Shown here: positions 34,855 to 46,620 of the stretch, piece by piece
Layout of the letters: every line of letters begins with the position of its first letter
How positions within the stretch are numbered: position 1 is the first letter of the stretch
NCBI RefSeq assembly: GCF_030463535.1
Contig: NC_132878.1
Coordinates: forward strand, 89,399,855-89,463,854
Direction of reading: 5' to 3'
DNA length: 64,000 bases
From: Salminus brasiliensis
Lineage: Eukaryota; Chordata; Actinopteri; Characiformes; Bryconidae
The notes under the pieces: generated by a model
Seen by the model: only the letters and a program-made list of their open reading frames with translations
Databases searched by the model: none
What the model was told of the DNA's origin: nothing
Position numbers and translations under genes: made by a program

Positions 34855-35045
34855 AATAGGATTAGGTTTCAGGTTGAGGTTAAGGTTAGGACTAGGGTCA
34901 AGATAAGGGTTAGGATTAGATTTTGGGTTGAGGTTAAGATTAGGACTAGGTTTTGGGTTGAGGTTAAGATTAGGACTAGGTTTTGGGTTGAGGTTAGGAT
35001 TAGGGTCAGGATGAGAGTCAGGATTAGGTTTTGGTTTATGTGTTC
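34855..35045 (+). repeat. 30-bp tandem repeat with telomere-like words
   Basis: Three near-identical 30-base units (ttttgggttgaggttaagat + taggactagg) from 34,921 to 35,010. They are embedded in degenerate ttaggg/gttagg hexamers on both sides. Confidence 0.85.
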
Positions 35046-35484
35046 AGGGATTAGGTAGTCAAAAGTGAATTTTGTCGTTTCTTAATCAAATGGTAAATTT
35101 AGACCAGCATACAGTTTAAAAACTGCATAAGGAAGTGAATTTGAGATTCCTCAACAACTTAACACAGTTTGAGTTAGGTGTGTGATCATTTTGGCATGCA
35201 TTAGCCTTCATTAGGCTCGTAGCACCAGTGCAAAACCTAGGAGGCAGACATGTCTTGGCTTTTGATTTTGAGAGTCCTCGTCATTCAGAATGTACCACAG
35301 AGCCATTCATTTATTATATTAAATTATTTTTTTTTTTATTTACAGTGTAATAATGTCAGATTACTTCACTGGAAGCCCAAAATAACTGCTCTGTTTATTT
35401 GTAATGATTGCTGAAAAATGTATCTAAAAAATCCTGACAAATAAGAATGTCTGTATGTACGTTGTAGCTCCTTCTCTGGCCTTG

Positions 35485-35720
35485 AAAAAAGGCCCAAGTG
35501 GACCAAGAAAAGGCAACTGGTAAACCGGTGACAGGGTCATGGGCACCCAAGAGACTCACTGATGTGGTCTATGGAGGCCTCACCTCACAACCTACAGGAT
35601 TTAAAATGTCTGCTGCTAACACCTTCATTGGCCTCAATGGGTCAGAGCTGTTTTGGTGGCAAGAGGGGGACCTAATCAATATTAGACAAGTGTTTGTAAT
35701 GTTATGGCTGGCCAGTGATT
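35485..35720 (+). repeat. dispersed repeat family C fragment
   Basis: Shares aaggcaactggtaaaccggt gacagggtcatgggcaccca words with the 32,812 copy and ends tgtaatgttatggctggcca. Confidence 0.55.
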
Positions 35721-35897
35721 GTACATCTAAGCAATTCGTTTAGACTGCCAGTGTATTGGAGGGTCCTACATACGGTCAGCCTACTGATATGTCGTTCAAG
35801 CCTGCCACCACGTGTCATCAGGGTGTTGTTCTCATGTTCTGAGGTGGGTGAGTAGTGGTGAGTACTCCAACACTCAAGTTCAGTGTAGTATCCATTT

Positions 35898-35903
35898 TTT
35901 ATT
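35898..35903 (-). terminator. candidate rims2 poly(A) signal
   Basis: AATAAA on the minus strand within a run of A, at the lower edge of the repeat-poor block. Other AATAAA-like hexamers occur in this AT-rich stretch, so the site is only a candidate. Confidence 0.3.
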
Positions 35904-36159
35904 GTTTAATTTGAAAAATAACTTACATAAATCTCTGTACTCAACCATACTCGACCAAGACATAGCCTTGGCATGAACACATTGCACCAGAAAAAAAAGA
36001 GAAGGCATTCAAAAGGGTATATAACATGTCTCTGTCATCAAAGGAGACATTATCCCAATTCCGCGAGATCCTATCTATAGATGTGTGATTATTATTTTTT
36101 CTTTTATCCAAATCCCATGACTTCTGACACCTAATATGTACAATTGAAATCAGAGGGAA

Positions 36160-36185
36160 ACTATCTATCTATCTATATATATATA

Positions 36186-36242
<57 letters not shown>
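36160..36242 (+). repeat. (TCTA)n(TA)n microsatellite
   Basis: tatctatctatctatatata then about 50 bases of pure (AT)n, inside the presumed rims2 3' UTR. Confidence 0.95.
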
Positions 36243-36244
<2 letters not shown>

Positions 36245-38496
36245 CTTGTTACAGAAAAAAAGATATTGAATAAACACCAAAATATAATTCAATTTACATG
36301 GAAGAGGAATAATGTCTCTGTATAGCTCCATTCAGACATTTTATCTAGAAGAGTCATCTACTTCCCAGATACGAGAAGTTTTGATAATTACTAAAAATAG
36401 AAAATAAAAAATTAATTGGTCTTGGCTTGTAAATAAACTAACAAAAATATATTAAATGAACTTTACTTTCTTCAAAACTAAGCAAGAAAAACTAAAATCT
36501 ACAAACTCATAGTGTGTGGCAAATTTCCAAGTCATGCAACCCAGCTCATCAGTTCCAGCAGACAGTGTGATTTTTTGTAAAACTGCACTGGACAATACTG
36601 CAACTGCCTGTGAGATGCAGGAAACCTCTTGCGAATCCAATTTTCGTCCAGAATACTGGGCAGGGGAGGGAAATAGAAATTCCTCTGAACTGGTTCCATC
36701 AGGATACAAAATTTTCTTTATCACTATTTTTTTTAAAGATCAGTTTAAAGAACTGTCAACAAGGTATGACGTCATTGGGTGGAATGTTTCATCAAAAGAA
36801 TTGTACCGCGGAGGTCCGCTACAGACCGGCCAAATCTTCGTACGATCAGATTAGGGCTAAGGGACGAAAAGTAAGACAGTTGACATGCACTGTACAAGAA
36901 ACTGCAAAAAATCTTCTTCTATTTTTTTTAATCTTCCAAATATCATCTTTATCAAAACATCATGCTGTGTGACTGCACGGTGTGCCCAAGCCATGTTGCA
37001 GAAAAACCCTTTTCAACATGCTTGTTAAATCAATCAAACCCAAATGAGGTACAAACTAACATAACACACAAGACTGTACGAACTCCACAGCCCTGCGGAA
37101 ACATCAGAACAATATCGGAGGGAGGGGGAAATCTGGACGACAGCAGAAATGAAACGTACGACAGTTACCCTGGGACGAGGGAGAGAAAATCTTTTTTTTT
37201 TTTTTATGCGTACAATTTGCACATTATCTTTGTAAGGCTTGCTGCCTTCTTAATGAAATAAATATTAACTTTGATCTTTTTTCTTCACCTCATTGTCACA
37301 TTTTTTAATTTTTTTCTGTAAATAAACTTGGAAGTCTTTTAATATTTTTTTTTAAGTTCCTTAATTTATCGGTATGTCCGTAAAAATACAGTACAGGCCA
37401 CAGTATGGCCTTTAGGATAATAAAACAGGGTTTTTTCTATTTTCTTTTTTTTTTTAGAATCACGCCATTGCATTCACTCTCCATGAAAACCATGCACTAG
37501 TGAAATTTTTTCTTTAAAAATAATAGAAATTGTTGAAAATGGCTGATCTGTTTTCATTTATTTTTTTTTCCTCAATTTTCTTTTTTGCAAGTTGCAATCT
37601 CAAGAAAATAATCATTTATTTATGTTCAGCTAAACGTCTGTCCATGCAAAAATAAAATAAATAAATAAATAAACAAACAAACAAAAAAAGTCCCCATTAC
37701 ATTTCTTAAACAGTGAAACCATTCAGTCCGTTCCAAGAAAAAACGAACTAAAAAAAAGCATCGGAAAATAAAACATCGGACCTTCGCTCTACAGATGCTG
37801 ATAAGCCTTCTCTGTATTGCATTTTTAAAAATCTACAAACAGTCTCATGATCAGCTAAAGAATGTGTGCATATCTGTGCAGGTGATTTAAGGTTGTGGCC
37901 ACTGATTAGGGCTTGTACTCTGCGCAGTCTCCGTAATGCAAACTTTCAGTGTGTACCTCTGGATCTGTTGGCATGGCGTGACCCAGGCTCTGATAAGAAA
38001 CACTGTTAGCTCATTTATCATTTACAAATACATCGACATTAAAACAAACAATCAACAAAAAAATAAATGGAAGAAAAGGAAAACGTAACGGTTTGAACAA
38101 ACTTGTTTTTTTTTTTCCTCGTTGTGTTTCAAAAAAAGCAGGGCTTCTGTAGAACTCAGTGACTGGTTCCTAGTTCAAACCCATACCCAATGGCTTCAAA
38201 TAGGACAAAACAGGAGTCAGTTCCCAGCTTCCTTCGTCTGCCTGTTCCCAAGTCTGCAGGGGGCGCTCTTCATGCACGACGTGTGCGAGGTTTCAGGTTT
38301 TATTTATTAGTAGTATTCTCTTTTTTTCGGCGAGCAAACACAGGACCGCTTTTTATTTTCACCCCTAAGAAACAGGCTCAGAAGACACAACACCAAGCAT
38401 GCAGTGTGTTTACCGGGGGGAGGGGCGCGACCCGTCGCAAATGGGAAAATCTCCCGCCCATTGGCTGCTACAACAACGCTACCAATCAGCACGCCG

Positions 38497-38712
38497 CTAC
38501 GAGCGACCGAACGGTCCAGACCCGCTGTCCAGAGACGACTGGGAAGCTCTTCTAGTCAAGGGGGCCAACGTCGGGTCCACCAACGAGGAAGGAGGAAAGA
38601 GCTTGAACCAGCCAATCACCATGTTGGACAAGTCCAGCTCGTCTAAAAGTATCTGAACGGCTCCCATAAAAGATTTATGGTCCATTCGCCCGTAGTCTCC
38701 CCACACGATGAT
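38497..38712 (-). CDS. rims2: rims2 last coding exon (residues 222-292 and stop)
   Basis: Acceptor ttctccatcag. Encodes IIVWGDYGRMDHKSFMGAVQ, DLSNMVIGWFKLFPPSSLVD and the serine-rich end; TAG at 38499-38497. Confidence 0.94.
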   Translation of the reverse strand: MIVWGDYGRMDHKSFMGAVQILLDELDLSNMVIGWFKLFPPSSLVDPTLAPLTRRASQSSLDSGSGPFGRS

Positions 38713-41700
38713 CTGATGGAGAAAAGAGAACAGCCATTGGATATCTTTAGTGACCAAACCATGCGACAGGCCAGTGATTCTACTAACTTGGATGCTGTGT
38801 TACTTCAGCAGAATCATGGGTATTTGGCTGTACTAGCCAACTCACCTGTAAGACTTTTCCTCCTGGACTCTCCTCGAATGACAGTTGCTGCTGGTAAAGA
38901 GGGTCCAAGGTTTTGCGTGCTACTTTTGTTTTCTTTTTGGCTATGCAGGCTCCATTCTCCAGAAGGTAGACCTTCACGTAAGGGGCTAGAGGAAAGCAGG
39001 AGTTGACTGAGTTTAGATTAGAAGCTCAGGGGGCTATTATGAAATCACAGGTACAGTTCAATGACCCAACTGGACTCCTACCTGGCAGTGCCTTGGATCC
39101 TGGTTTCCCCACGAGGCCTCTGGCCCGAATGACCTCCACCTCCAGAGCTCCTTTCTTCTCCACCATTCCGATCTGAATGTCGCCTGAACGCGCAATGAAA
39201 GAAACAGTGAGGAGTAAATCAGACGTGTAATTAGTTCCACCAATGCAGACTTCGAGTCCTGGAAGAACCAAGGCTCTTACCCATAGGAGGTGTGGCTAAA
39301 GTCTGTCGTCCCACCAGCTGGGCGGGGCCTAGTCCATCTAGGAAGTCGCTGAACTGGCTGTCTGAGGACAGTCTCACTCCAGGGAAGATGAGGCTGTGGG
39401 AGACAATTCTGGTTTCTAACAGCAGATCCAAACATTCTAGTATATTATAGTCCAGCACGATTTTAGCAGAATTAGCAGTGGAGGTCCTGTACTAGAGGAC
39501 CTCTAGAGGGTCTGGAGGACCCATGCCCTGCACATTTTGGTGTTTACCCTGCTCCCAAAACATCTGATCCAGCTAATCAGCAAGCCCTTCCTGAGTTAAA
39601 GATGGCGTTAGAGTGGGAAACCTAACCTAAAATGTGCAGGGCCGGTGGTCCATCAGAACCAGTACTATTACAAGAGTTCTGAATTCAGCCAATTGCAGTA
39701 GGCCATTCACTCTGCAAGTAATACTGCCAGACTGTTTGTTGAAAATCCTTTAAACGACAGCATCTGTGTGTCTTCTGAGTGTGAATATGATACTAACTTT
39801 CCCTCTGAGCTAAAGCTATTCATGCTTCCATCGGTGGACTCGCGACTGGCCTGCCGGGTCATTCTGTTCCTCATCTCCACAGCCAGGCCCGTTTCTGTGC
39901 TCCTCTGGATCGTGCTGCGCAACTTCTTCCCTCCGGCTTCTGCAGCGAGACAAAAGGGGAGAAAATGAGATTATCAGTCATGGTTTCAGACTGGATGTAG
40001 AAAGAGGCACTGAAGTCCAAGCAAAGGGCCATTATCTTCTTACCAAAGACCTGAATCCTTGGAATTGACTCAGGACTAGTAAAACATATGAAAAAATGAA
40101 ACGCAAAACCTTTGCAGTGCATTCTACTGCTAGTAGTGCGCCATCCATGCAACACGTCAGTACCTGAGAATGAGGCCAGTGGTGACGAACTGGTAATAAC
40201 AACTAATAACCCAGTCACGGTAATTGTAAACCAACAATGCGCACTTACGCTAAATTGACAAAAGTATTGGGACACCTGCTCATTAATTGTTCTGTCCAAA
40301 AACAAGGCTGTCTAACTCCCCAATTCATCCCAAAAGTATTGGAGGGAGCACCAACCATCATTCCAGAGACCACAGTTTTCCAGTGCTCCACAGTTCAATG
40401 CTGGAGGGCTTTATATCCCTTATATCCCTTTATATCCCATGCCTGGCATTAGGTATGGTGCCAACAGGTTCATGTTTATCTTCTCCAAAGAGTCCTATTC
40501 TATTGGCAGTACTTCTCTACAGAGACTGGACAAGCCGCAAGCTGTGTGCGCGTGCAATTGCACATCTGTGTCAGCAATGGGTGCAACTTAAAGTAGCTGA
40601 ATGCACTCATTAGAAGGGGTGTCCACAAACATTTGGACATAAAGCGTATATAGTTTGGGTTACTGATAAAATAGCTATATAATTGATTGATAATTTATAA
40701 AGGTGCACATATAATTTAAGTGTTTCTAATAAACTGGCCACTCAGTATAAAGTGTATGACAGTGATACTGCAGAGTACTGTACAGTTGAAGCTACTTGTG
40801 GTGCTTGGGTGCTTGTGTTACCACTGCTCTTTAGTCCGACACAGACTGCAACACACTCCTCTCCATCACGCACACACACACACACACACACACACAGAGG
40901 CACACACACACTCAGTTTTTCAGGGCTTCGTCAGCTGATTCAAGGTGACAGCTGACTTGCTGTATCAGACCGGCTGCTCATCTTGGACTGGGGAAAGGAC
41001 AGGCACTGTGCACCCACACGTGACTCTGCTGCTGCTCTGACCCACCCTGTGCTGCCCACTCATGCCTGGCCTACACACCTGGCATTTGGCCCTACCTCAA
41101 CAGGGTCACTGGCACCAGACAACAGTCTTTAGAAAAAATCAAGCCAAAGCAACAGGGTGAAGCACCTTTGGAGACCTTTCTAACCCTTTGAACCCTGGGC
41201 TGGTTATTTAGTTATTAAAGCTATTATTTATTATAGACTATATTATAGACTATTATAGCACTGCCAGTGTTAATCTTTCCCCACCGTTTTTATTCATCTT
41301 CATTAAACTGTCTGCAAGACTTTGTCTACTTTTCTCTTACTAAAACAGTTCTAGTGGACAGCAGTAATTCCTCTTTGGTCAATCAAATGCTCAACGAAAC
41401 ACACAGTTGCAAAAATCTTAATTTCTTTTTGACATAATGTGAATCTGGCTGTTGTTATTTAGACTGTGTCCAAATCTCATGATGAATGGACCAATAAGAA
41501 TGCTCCAAAAGGACTTAAATGGATAACATCTTTTTGCATTGACTTTTAATGAAAGCTTACCTCAGTAACTGCTGTGTTTACATTATAAGACATAGCTGAC
41601 TGTCTGCGTCTGTTACTGTGTCTACCGTCTGCTGTATTTATCGTATGGTTCTGATTCTGTTTGTACATTCACGCTTGCACTTTATGTATCTGTACTGCCC

Positions 41701-44700
41701 CTTTTCTGTCCCATGTTGCACCGTTGTCCTGGAGGGACGCAATTTCGCTCCACTGTGTACTTGTACTTGAAAATAAAAGCCTCTTGACTTGACTTGACTT
41801 GAAGACATTGCCTGACAGCACCTATATATTTATATATATTTATAATCTGAACTTGGATGAAAATATTGAGGAACACTCACAAGAACAGAAAAGGCTTCAA
41901 GTCATAAAACTCAATTCTAGCCAATCAATCTGAACGCCTGCCGACAACACATTCAGGGAGCTTGTCTTGATCCCATGTAACTTGTTTAAGTTCTGCCAAC
42001 CCACAATATGGACAGTAAAACAATGACAGTGGTGGCTCAGTGGTAAGATCACTGGGTTACTGATCACAGGGTAGTGGGTTTGATATCCAGGTCTGCTAAA
42101 CTGCCACTGTTGGCCCATTAACACTCTCTGCTTCAGGGGGTTTCTTGGTACTGTATGAGTATAATGACCATGAAAGTACACAATTCTAAAATTAAAATTG
42201 TGTAAATTGTGTCTGTGTTGTGTTCCTGAGTGACTGTGCACGTTGAGAATTGAGAACAGTTCAGAGTAAGTGTTAATTACTGATTAATTAATCAGTGTAA
42301 TGATAAAAAGTCACTGTAGTCAGTAGGTACTGTATTATTAGCTTATCCCTATTAAGTTTTATTATAAACTAAATGTAGAGTGGGTAGTAAAAATGCCCAA
42401 ATCTCTGGATTAGATCATGATCTTTATATTTTAAATTATTTTTGTAATTATTAAATCAACATTGAGAAATCGCATTATTAATAGAGAACAGCAGATTCAG
42501 TGGCAGGAATGGTTTTACCTTTGTTTTCTGTGTTTCCCTAAACCTGAAAAGTGTTAAGGGGTTAAGACTGTTTTTTATGTGTTATATGTATTATTCCTAG
42601 ACCAAGATTAAGCCAAAGCTTAGACAAAATGACATACTAATGGTGAAACCCCTCTGGTGTTGCAGTTTAGTACACCATGGGGTTTAATCTTTAATGCGGG
42701 ACTAAGCTGAATGTTTAATAAAAGGGCCAACTGCACGTGTAATGACACTGCTGACGTTTTCTGCCGTTCATATCTCATTTCCAACATACCAGTCTGTGAA
42801 TGAAATCACTTTAGGGACCGAACAGAAACTGACCAATATTCTGCTAAAGTGATTTTCACAGTGATGCATTACCTCTTATTTGCCACAACTATCATAGCTC
42901 AATCACACTAATTCTACTGAACTTACAACACAATGAGACTAAAACTCTAGAGAACGACCAGTACAGAAGAACCTTTGCGTTTGAGCAACTAAATTCAAGA
43001 CACTCCAATTACTGATGATTTCTTAATGTTATTATTGACAAAAAAGTAAAAACAAGTAAAAAAAGTAATACAATTATTTAATCGCAAGTCAGCAAAACTA
43101 ACCTTTTGACTAAAATAACTTTTTGATATATACTATATGGCCAAATATTGGGACACTTGCTCATTCACTGTTTCTTCTGAAATCAATGGTATTAAAATGA
43201 GTTTATCCTGCTTTTGTTGATATTATCTGTGTTGATAACTATCTCTAATGCCCAGACAGGATGATCACCACCCCACCTCATTCCCAACTCCCCAACACAT
43301 CCCAAAAATGGGGTTGAATGGCGCACCATCATTCCATAGAACACAGTCCACACCCCTCTAGCCCACATCTGGAATTAGGCATGATGCCAATAAGTTCATG
43401 TTTATCTGCTCCACAGAGTCCTATTTTTTGGCAGTACATTTCTCAGTACATCTACAGGGACTAGACAAGCTGTGTGTGTGTGCATTTGTACATCTATGTC
43501 AGAAGATAGAAGCTATATATATAGAAGCTGAATGCCTTCATTAGCAGGCACGTCTACAAACATTTGGACACACAGTGAGTGCTGAATCTGAATACTGTTC
43601 TTCTTCACATTGAAGATTTGGCTTCAGAAGGACTTGGGATTAAATAGTTTTACATTGACTTCCATTAAAAGTTAAAAAGAGGGGTTTTCGCCTGCTGTAT
43701 GCATTTTGGGGATACGAGGCAAAATATGTAAAATATGTAGTAATACAGACTAACACAGAAATGAGTATCAGTATTTTTCCTGACATAATATAAATACATG
43801 ATTGTATGTATTCCTACTATTAAATAACTGCAAAAACACCTGAAATTCAGCCGTCTGATGTTTATAACGTGTCTTGTATTACAATGATAGCATTGACCAA
43901 GGATCAGCCTCGTATCATAAACAAGAGCTTTCTGTGTGTGTCTCTGGAGCGGAGAGCAAAGTAGACACACAGGCAGACGCCAGGAAGTGGAGATGATATT
44001 ACACTCACACACACACACACGCACACACACAAACACATTGTGATTCAGCATCATGCTCCTTTATCCCTCGCTGATTCTGGACAGGCACAACCGAACGATT
44101 CTGAAAAAACGCTGGAGAAACACACTGACCACACACACACACACAGAGCTGAAATCAGGAGCTGTTAGCGCTAATGCCCTCGTTAATAGGGTCATAATTA
44201 CCTCCGAAAGATAAACTTGTGTCCAAATGAGATCAACAGAAGGAAGAGCCCACTGACTGCTGCTTCCTAATTATGCTTCTATCCTTCATTGAATCTGAGT
44301 GGAATGAAGGCCATCTATATCAGCTGGCCGTATTACAGCTGGAGCCACTGTTATTGTTGTTACTGATCATATTAAACAAGATTAGAGACAGACGGGAGCT
44401 TGGCTGCTGAAGCCTTGAATTTCGGACTCAATTAGCATTCTTCCACCAACAAAGCCCGCATTCTCATTTCAACGAGATTACCTATATCAGTTCCGCAGAA
44501 GATTTTTAGGCCTCTGGTACGTTTCTAATGCCAATTACATGAGGCTGTCAGGGAAAGAAGGAGTGAGCTAGAAGCTTCAAGGTCAGAATGGATGGGAGCT
44601 TGGCCTCATGTGCTCTCTCTTCATGATAGCAACCTTGGCTCAAACTCTGCCATCACAGCAATTAGTTTTCATTCATTTGCATATTCATAACTACTACTGG

Positions 44701-45882
44701 AAAGAGCACTGCATGCAAATACAGGGACTTTTATATTTGGGCGTCCTCACAAAGGTCCAACCATTCAAAATGCAAGGACTAGAGATAGAAAATTCAGGTC
44801 TGCCCCAGGATTCTGTTCCAACTACCTTGGAAGCTCTGCTGCAGCTGATGAGCAATGACAAGAATGTGTTTATGAATCTATAAAATTCTACATTTGTTTC
44901 AATTAACAACATTATGGCTTTTCTATGCATCTTATCGGTGCTGTCACACAATAACCTTCTGGGACACTTTATAGGAGAAGGGGAAAACCTTAACTTTCAA
45001 TTAAAGTCAATGGAAAAATAGATTTCAAGTAATTTTGGAATTTTTCTACTGGTTCATTCATCATGAAATTTGGAGACAACATAAAGAACAGCTGACGGAT
45101 TCACATAATGTCAAAATGTAAAAACCTGTCAAATTGGAGATTGAAGGTTTTTGTGCCATAGTGCTGATAGGTTGATATTGTTATCCTACAAAACTTAATA
45201 TTTCTCCAAACTGGAACCAGAATCACCATAGATAAAGATCTATACAACCAAGTACACAAATCTGAGGTGACAGTCTCCATTCTTCATAATATGAAGATAA
45301 CCTCATTGATCAACGGAGCTCCAGCCCAGATATATCCTCACATTATCCTGCCAAAATGTTCTTAAGCTGAAATCAAAACATTTCTATTAGGCAACTATAT
45401 CTTCCCAATCATATATTATATCAAGGTAACGCTTGTAATCTCAATGACAATCAGTTTTCCTCAATAGATCTTAATTCGAGGCATATCTTTAGATCTTATA
45501 CTGCACAAATGTTCTCCAAAGCCACTAACAGTCATTTCAACATCGTAACGTCAATCTACTCAAACACAACATCAAACCAACCACATGCTGGTGCGGCACT
45601 TTGGCTTGGCTAATAAACTCAAACTCAATCTCTACTAAAGACATAATTGGAGACCTCCTTGACATCTCACTGACATCTCATCTCATCCCGTTTCAGCCCT
45701 CGCCTCCTGTCCTTACCTCCATCCTCCTCGTCGAAGGAGTTCATGCAGGGGAAGTAGACGGCCAGCGCTTCGAACGAGGCCGACAGGCTCATGCGGCTTT
45801 GAGATCTCTGCATGCGGCCGCTGCCTCCACCTCCTCCTCCGCTGGCCGATCCCGTGCTCCCGTCGTGGCTCTGTCTGCCCAT
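38497..45882 (-). CDS. rims2: regulating synaptic membrane exocytosis 2 (rims2), gamma-form first exon plus 3' exons
   Basis: Active-zone scaffold family. The short gamma form carries only the C-terminal C2B domain. Exons are 45882-45717, 39939-39798, 39393-39281, 39183-39082, 38985-38846 and 38712-38497, which sum to 879 bases and 292 residues with all phases compatible. The N-terminus MGRQSHDG leads to a Gly run and MQRSQSRMSLSASFEALAVY, as in RIM2 gamma. Next come the RSTETGLAVEMRNR and SQFSDFLDGLGPAQLVGRQT segments. The C2B domain spans about residues 141-265 (IQIGMVEKKGALEVEVI; APYVKVYLLENG; IIVWGDYGRMDHKSFMG), and the tail ends LTRRASQSSLDSGSGPFGRS. RIM2 rather than RIM1, 3 or 4 is chosen from synteny with dcstamp/dpys and the gamma exon wording. 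Long-form exons are not found in the window. Confidence 0.92.
38846..38985 (-). CDS. rims2: rims2 exon, middle of C2B (residues 175-221)
   Basis: Acceptor ctttcctctag. Encodes PYVKVYLLENGACIAKKKTK, ARKTLDPLYQQQLSFEESPG and KVLQ; ends phase 0, donor gtgagt. The C2 acidic calcium-binding pattern is not complete here, as expected for RIM C2B domains. Confidence 0.93.
39082..39183 (-). CDS. rims2: rims2 exon, start of C2B (residues 141-175)
   Basis: Acceptor gcgcgttcag. Encodes DIQIGMVEKKGALEVEVIRA and RGLVGKPGSKALP, the first C2B strands; donor gtagga. Confidence 0.93.
39281..39393 (-). CDS. rims2: rims2 exon (residues 103-141)
   Basis: Acceptor gtctcccacag. Encodes LIFPGVRLSSDSQFSDFLDG and LGPAQLVGRQTLATPPM, leaving one base of Gly; donor gtaaga. 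Confidence 0.93.
39798..39939 (-). CDS. rims2: rims2 exon (residues 56-103)
   Basis: Acceptor cgctgcag. Encodes AGGKKLRSTIQRSTETG, LAVEMRNRMTRQASRESTDG and SMNSFSSEG. Donor is the weaker gttagt, with two bases of the Asn codon before it. First exon shared between long and gamma forms. Confidence 0.92.
40250..40652 (+). mobile_element. MITE family A copy in the rims2 intron
   Basis: Begins ttgacaaaagtattgggaca, ends aaacatttggacataaagcg. The middle part is deleted relative to the 59,037 copy. Confidence 0.72.
40869..40912 (+). repeat. (CA)n microsatellite in the rims2 intron
   Basis: cacacacacacacacacaca followed by gaggcacacacac. Confidence 0.93.
41640..41806 (+). mobile_element. retroelement 3' end with TTGAC tail
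   Basis: Contains tgtcctggagggacgcaatt, an AAAATAAAAG and a terminal (cttga)n pentamer run at about 41,784-41,803. A pentamer tail is typical of some fish non-LTR elements; the family is not identified. Confidence 0.45.
42028..42118 (+). mobile_element. second tRNA-like SINE fragment
   Basis: The phrase agtggtggctcagtggtaag with a degenerate B box (gggtttgatatcc) looks tRNA-like but lacks a foldable tRNA 3' half. It resembles a different fish SINE head. Confidence 0.45.
43130..43578 (+). mobile_element. MITE family A copy in the rims2 intron
   Basis: Begins actatatggccaaatattgg and ends aacatttggacacacagtg, with typical internal words. Confidence 0.72.
44150..44565. promoter_or_regulatory. 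candidate conserved noncoding block in the rims2 intron
   Basis: A complex, non-repetitive stretch between repeats with several TAAT/ATTA homeodomain-like words (cgttaatagggtcataatta, cctaattatgcttc, actcaattagcattc, gccaattacatgagg) and no open frame of note. This is the look of vertebrate conserved noncoding elements, but conservation cannot be shown here. Confidence 0.35.
45717..45882 (-). CDS. rims2: rims2 gamma-specific first coding exon (residues 1-56)
   Basis: ATG in a perfect accATGG context, six consecutive glycines at residues 15-20, then MQRSQSRMSLSASFEALAVY and FPCMNSFDEEDG. It ends one base into a codon (donor gtaagg). Joined to the aa that starts the next exon this gives Glu, matching the family. 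Confidence 0.92.
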
Positions 45883-46620
45883 GGTTACTACTCTCTGACT
45901 ACTCCGAAGAAGCTCAAGTGTTAACCAAACCCCGGATCTTTAAGCTGAGCGAAAACGGCCTGTGGTCAATTAACTGCTTATCACCAGCACTGAAGCCCAT
46001 AGACAACAAGGGTTGAATGGAGCTCGGTGAGGAAGGATCTGAGGATGCGTCTGTGGTCGGTGCTTGCTTCTTCTAGTAGCCTGCCCTAGTGCGACTGCAG
46101 TGTGTGGATTGCTGTGTTTGTGTGAGTGTGTGTGTGTGTGTGTGAGCTCCCTTGAGTATGCAGCACTAAAGCTTAATCGACACACTGCTCTGAGCTCTGC
46201 GTTTGCCTCGGCTCCTTTCCCTTCCTTTCTACAGTGCGCATACACTTGTACTCGCATACACATAGCAGGGGGATGGGAGCAAAGCACACCCCCGCCTCCC
46301 TGGCTCCTCCTCCCTCAGCCAATCAGATGATGCGCTGCGGACGAGCACCTCGAATGGTCCTTCGGGCGCATGAGCTCTACCCAGAGATACAGCACCAGAG
46401 TAAGTGTGTGTGCGTGTGTGTGGCCATTAGGAGTGTCAGCATCCCCTCCTCAGCCCCTAACTGCCAGACAGGCCATGGGCCACATGCCAGTCACTCACAG
46501 TTCACGTGCTGAGCAAAACACAGACACTGCACACACACATGCGCAAGGTGTGAACCCCACCCCCCCTTCATTTATCTGTTCTCCTCCTCATGATAAACAG
46601 AGCCTAGCCTGCTGTTTGTC
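45883..46620 (-). promoter_or_regulatory. probable rims2 gamma promoter and 5' UTR
   Basis: The region upstream of the gamma ATG is richer in GC and CpG than its surroundings and contains a (GT)n tract at about 46,122-46,144. No clear TATA box was seen. The role follows from the known internal promoter that makes RIM2 gamma; the boundaries are guesses. Confidence 0.45.

Larger units (their letters stand above)
32400..35890. other. intergenic region dcstamp / rims2
   Basis: Presumably holds the dcstamp promoter just above 32,400 and a possible non-coding exon. It is largely occupied by family C, MITE A, the 30-bp tandem repeat and unique filler. No coding exon recognised. Confidence 0.5.
35898..38496 (-). 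other. rims2: probable rims2 3' UTR
   Basis: About 2.6 kb of AT-rich DNA directly after the rims2 stop, with many T/A homopolymer runs, only one simple-repeat insertion and almost none of the dispersed repeats that fill the flanks. That is the look of a long neuronal 3' UTR. The extent is inferred, not shown. Confidence 0.45.

Noticed and set aside
38783-38845. Continuation of the rims2 frame past the 38846 donor
   Set aside because: The gtgagt donor and the family sequence require splicing to 38712; the extension is intronic.
45601-46330. Plus-strand open frames over the rims2 gamma exon and promoter
   Set aside because: Antisense shadows of the GC-rich gamma exon and flanking sequence; no family match.
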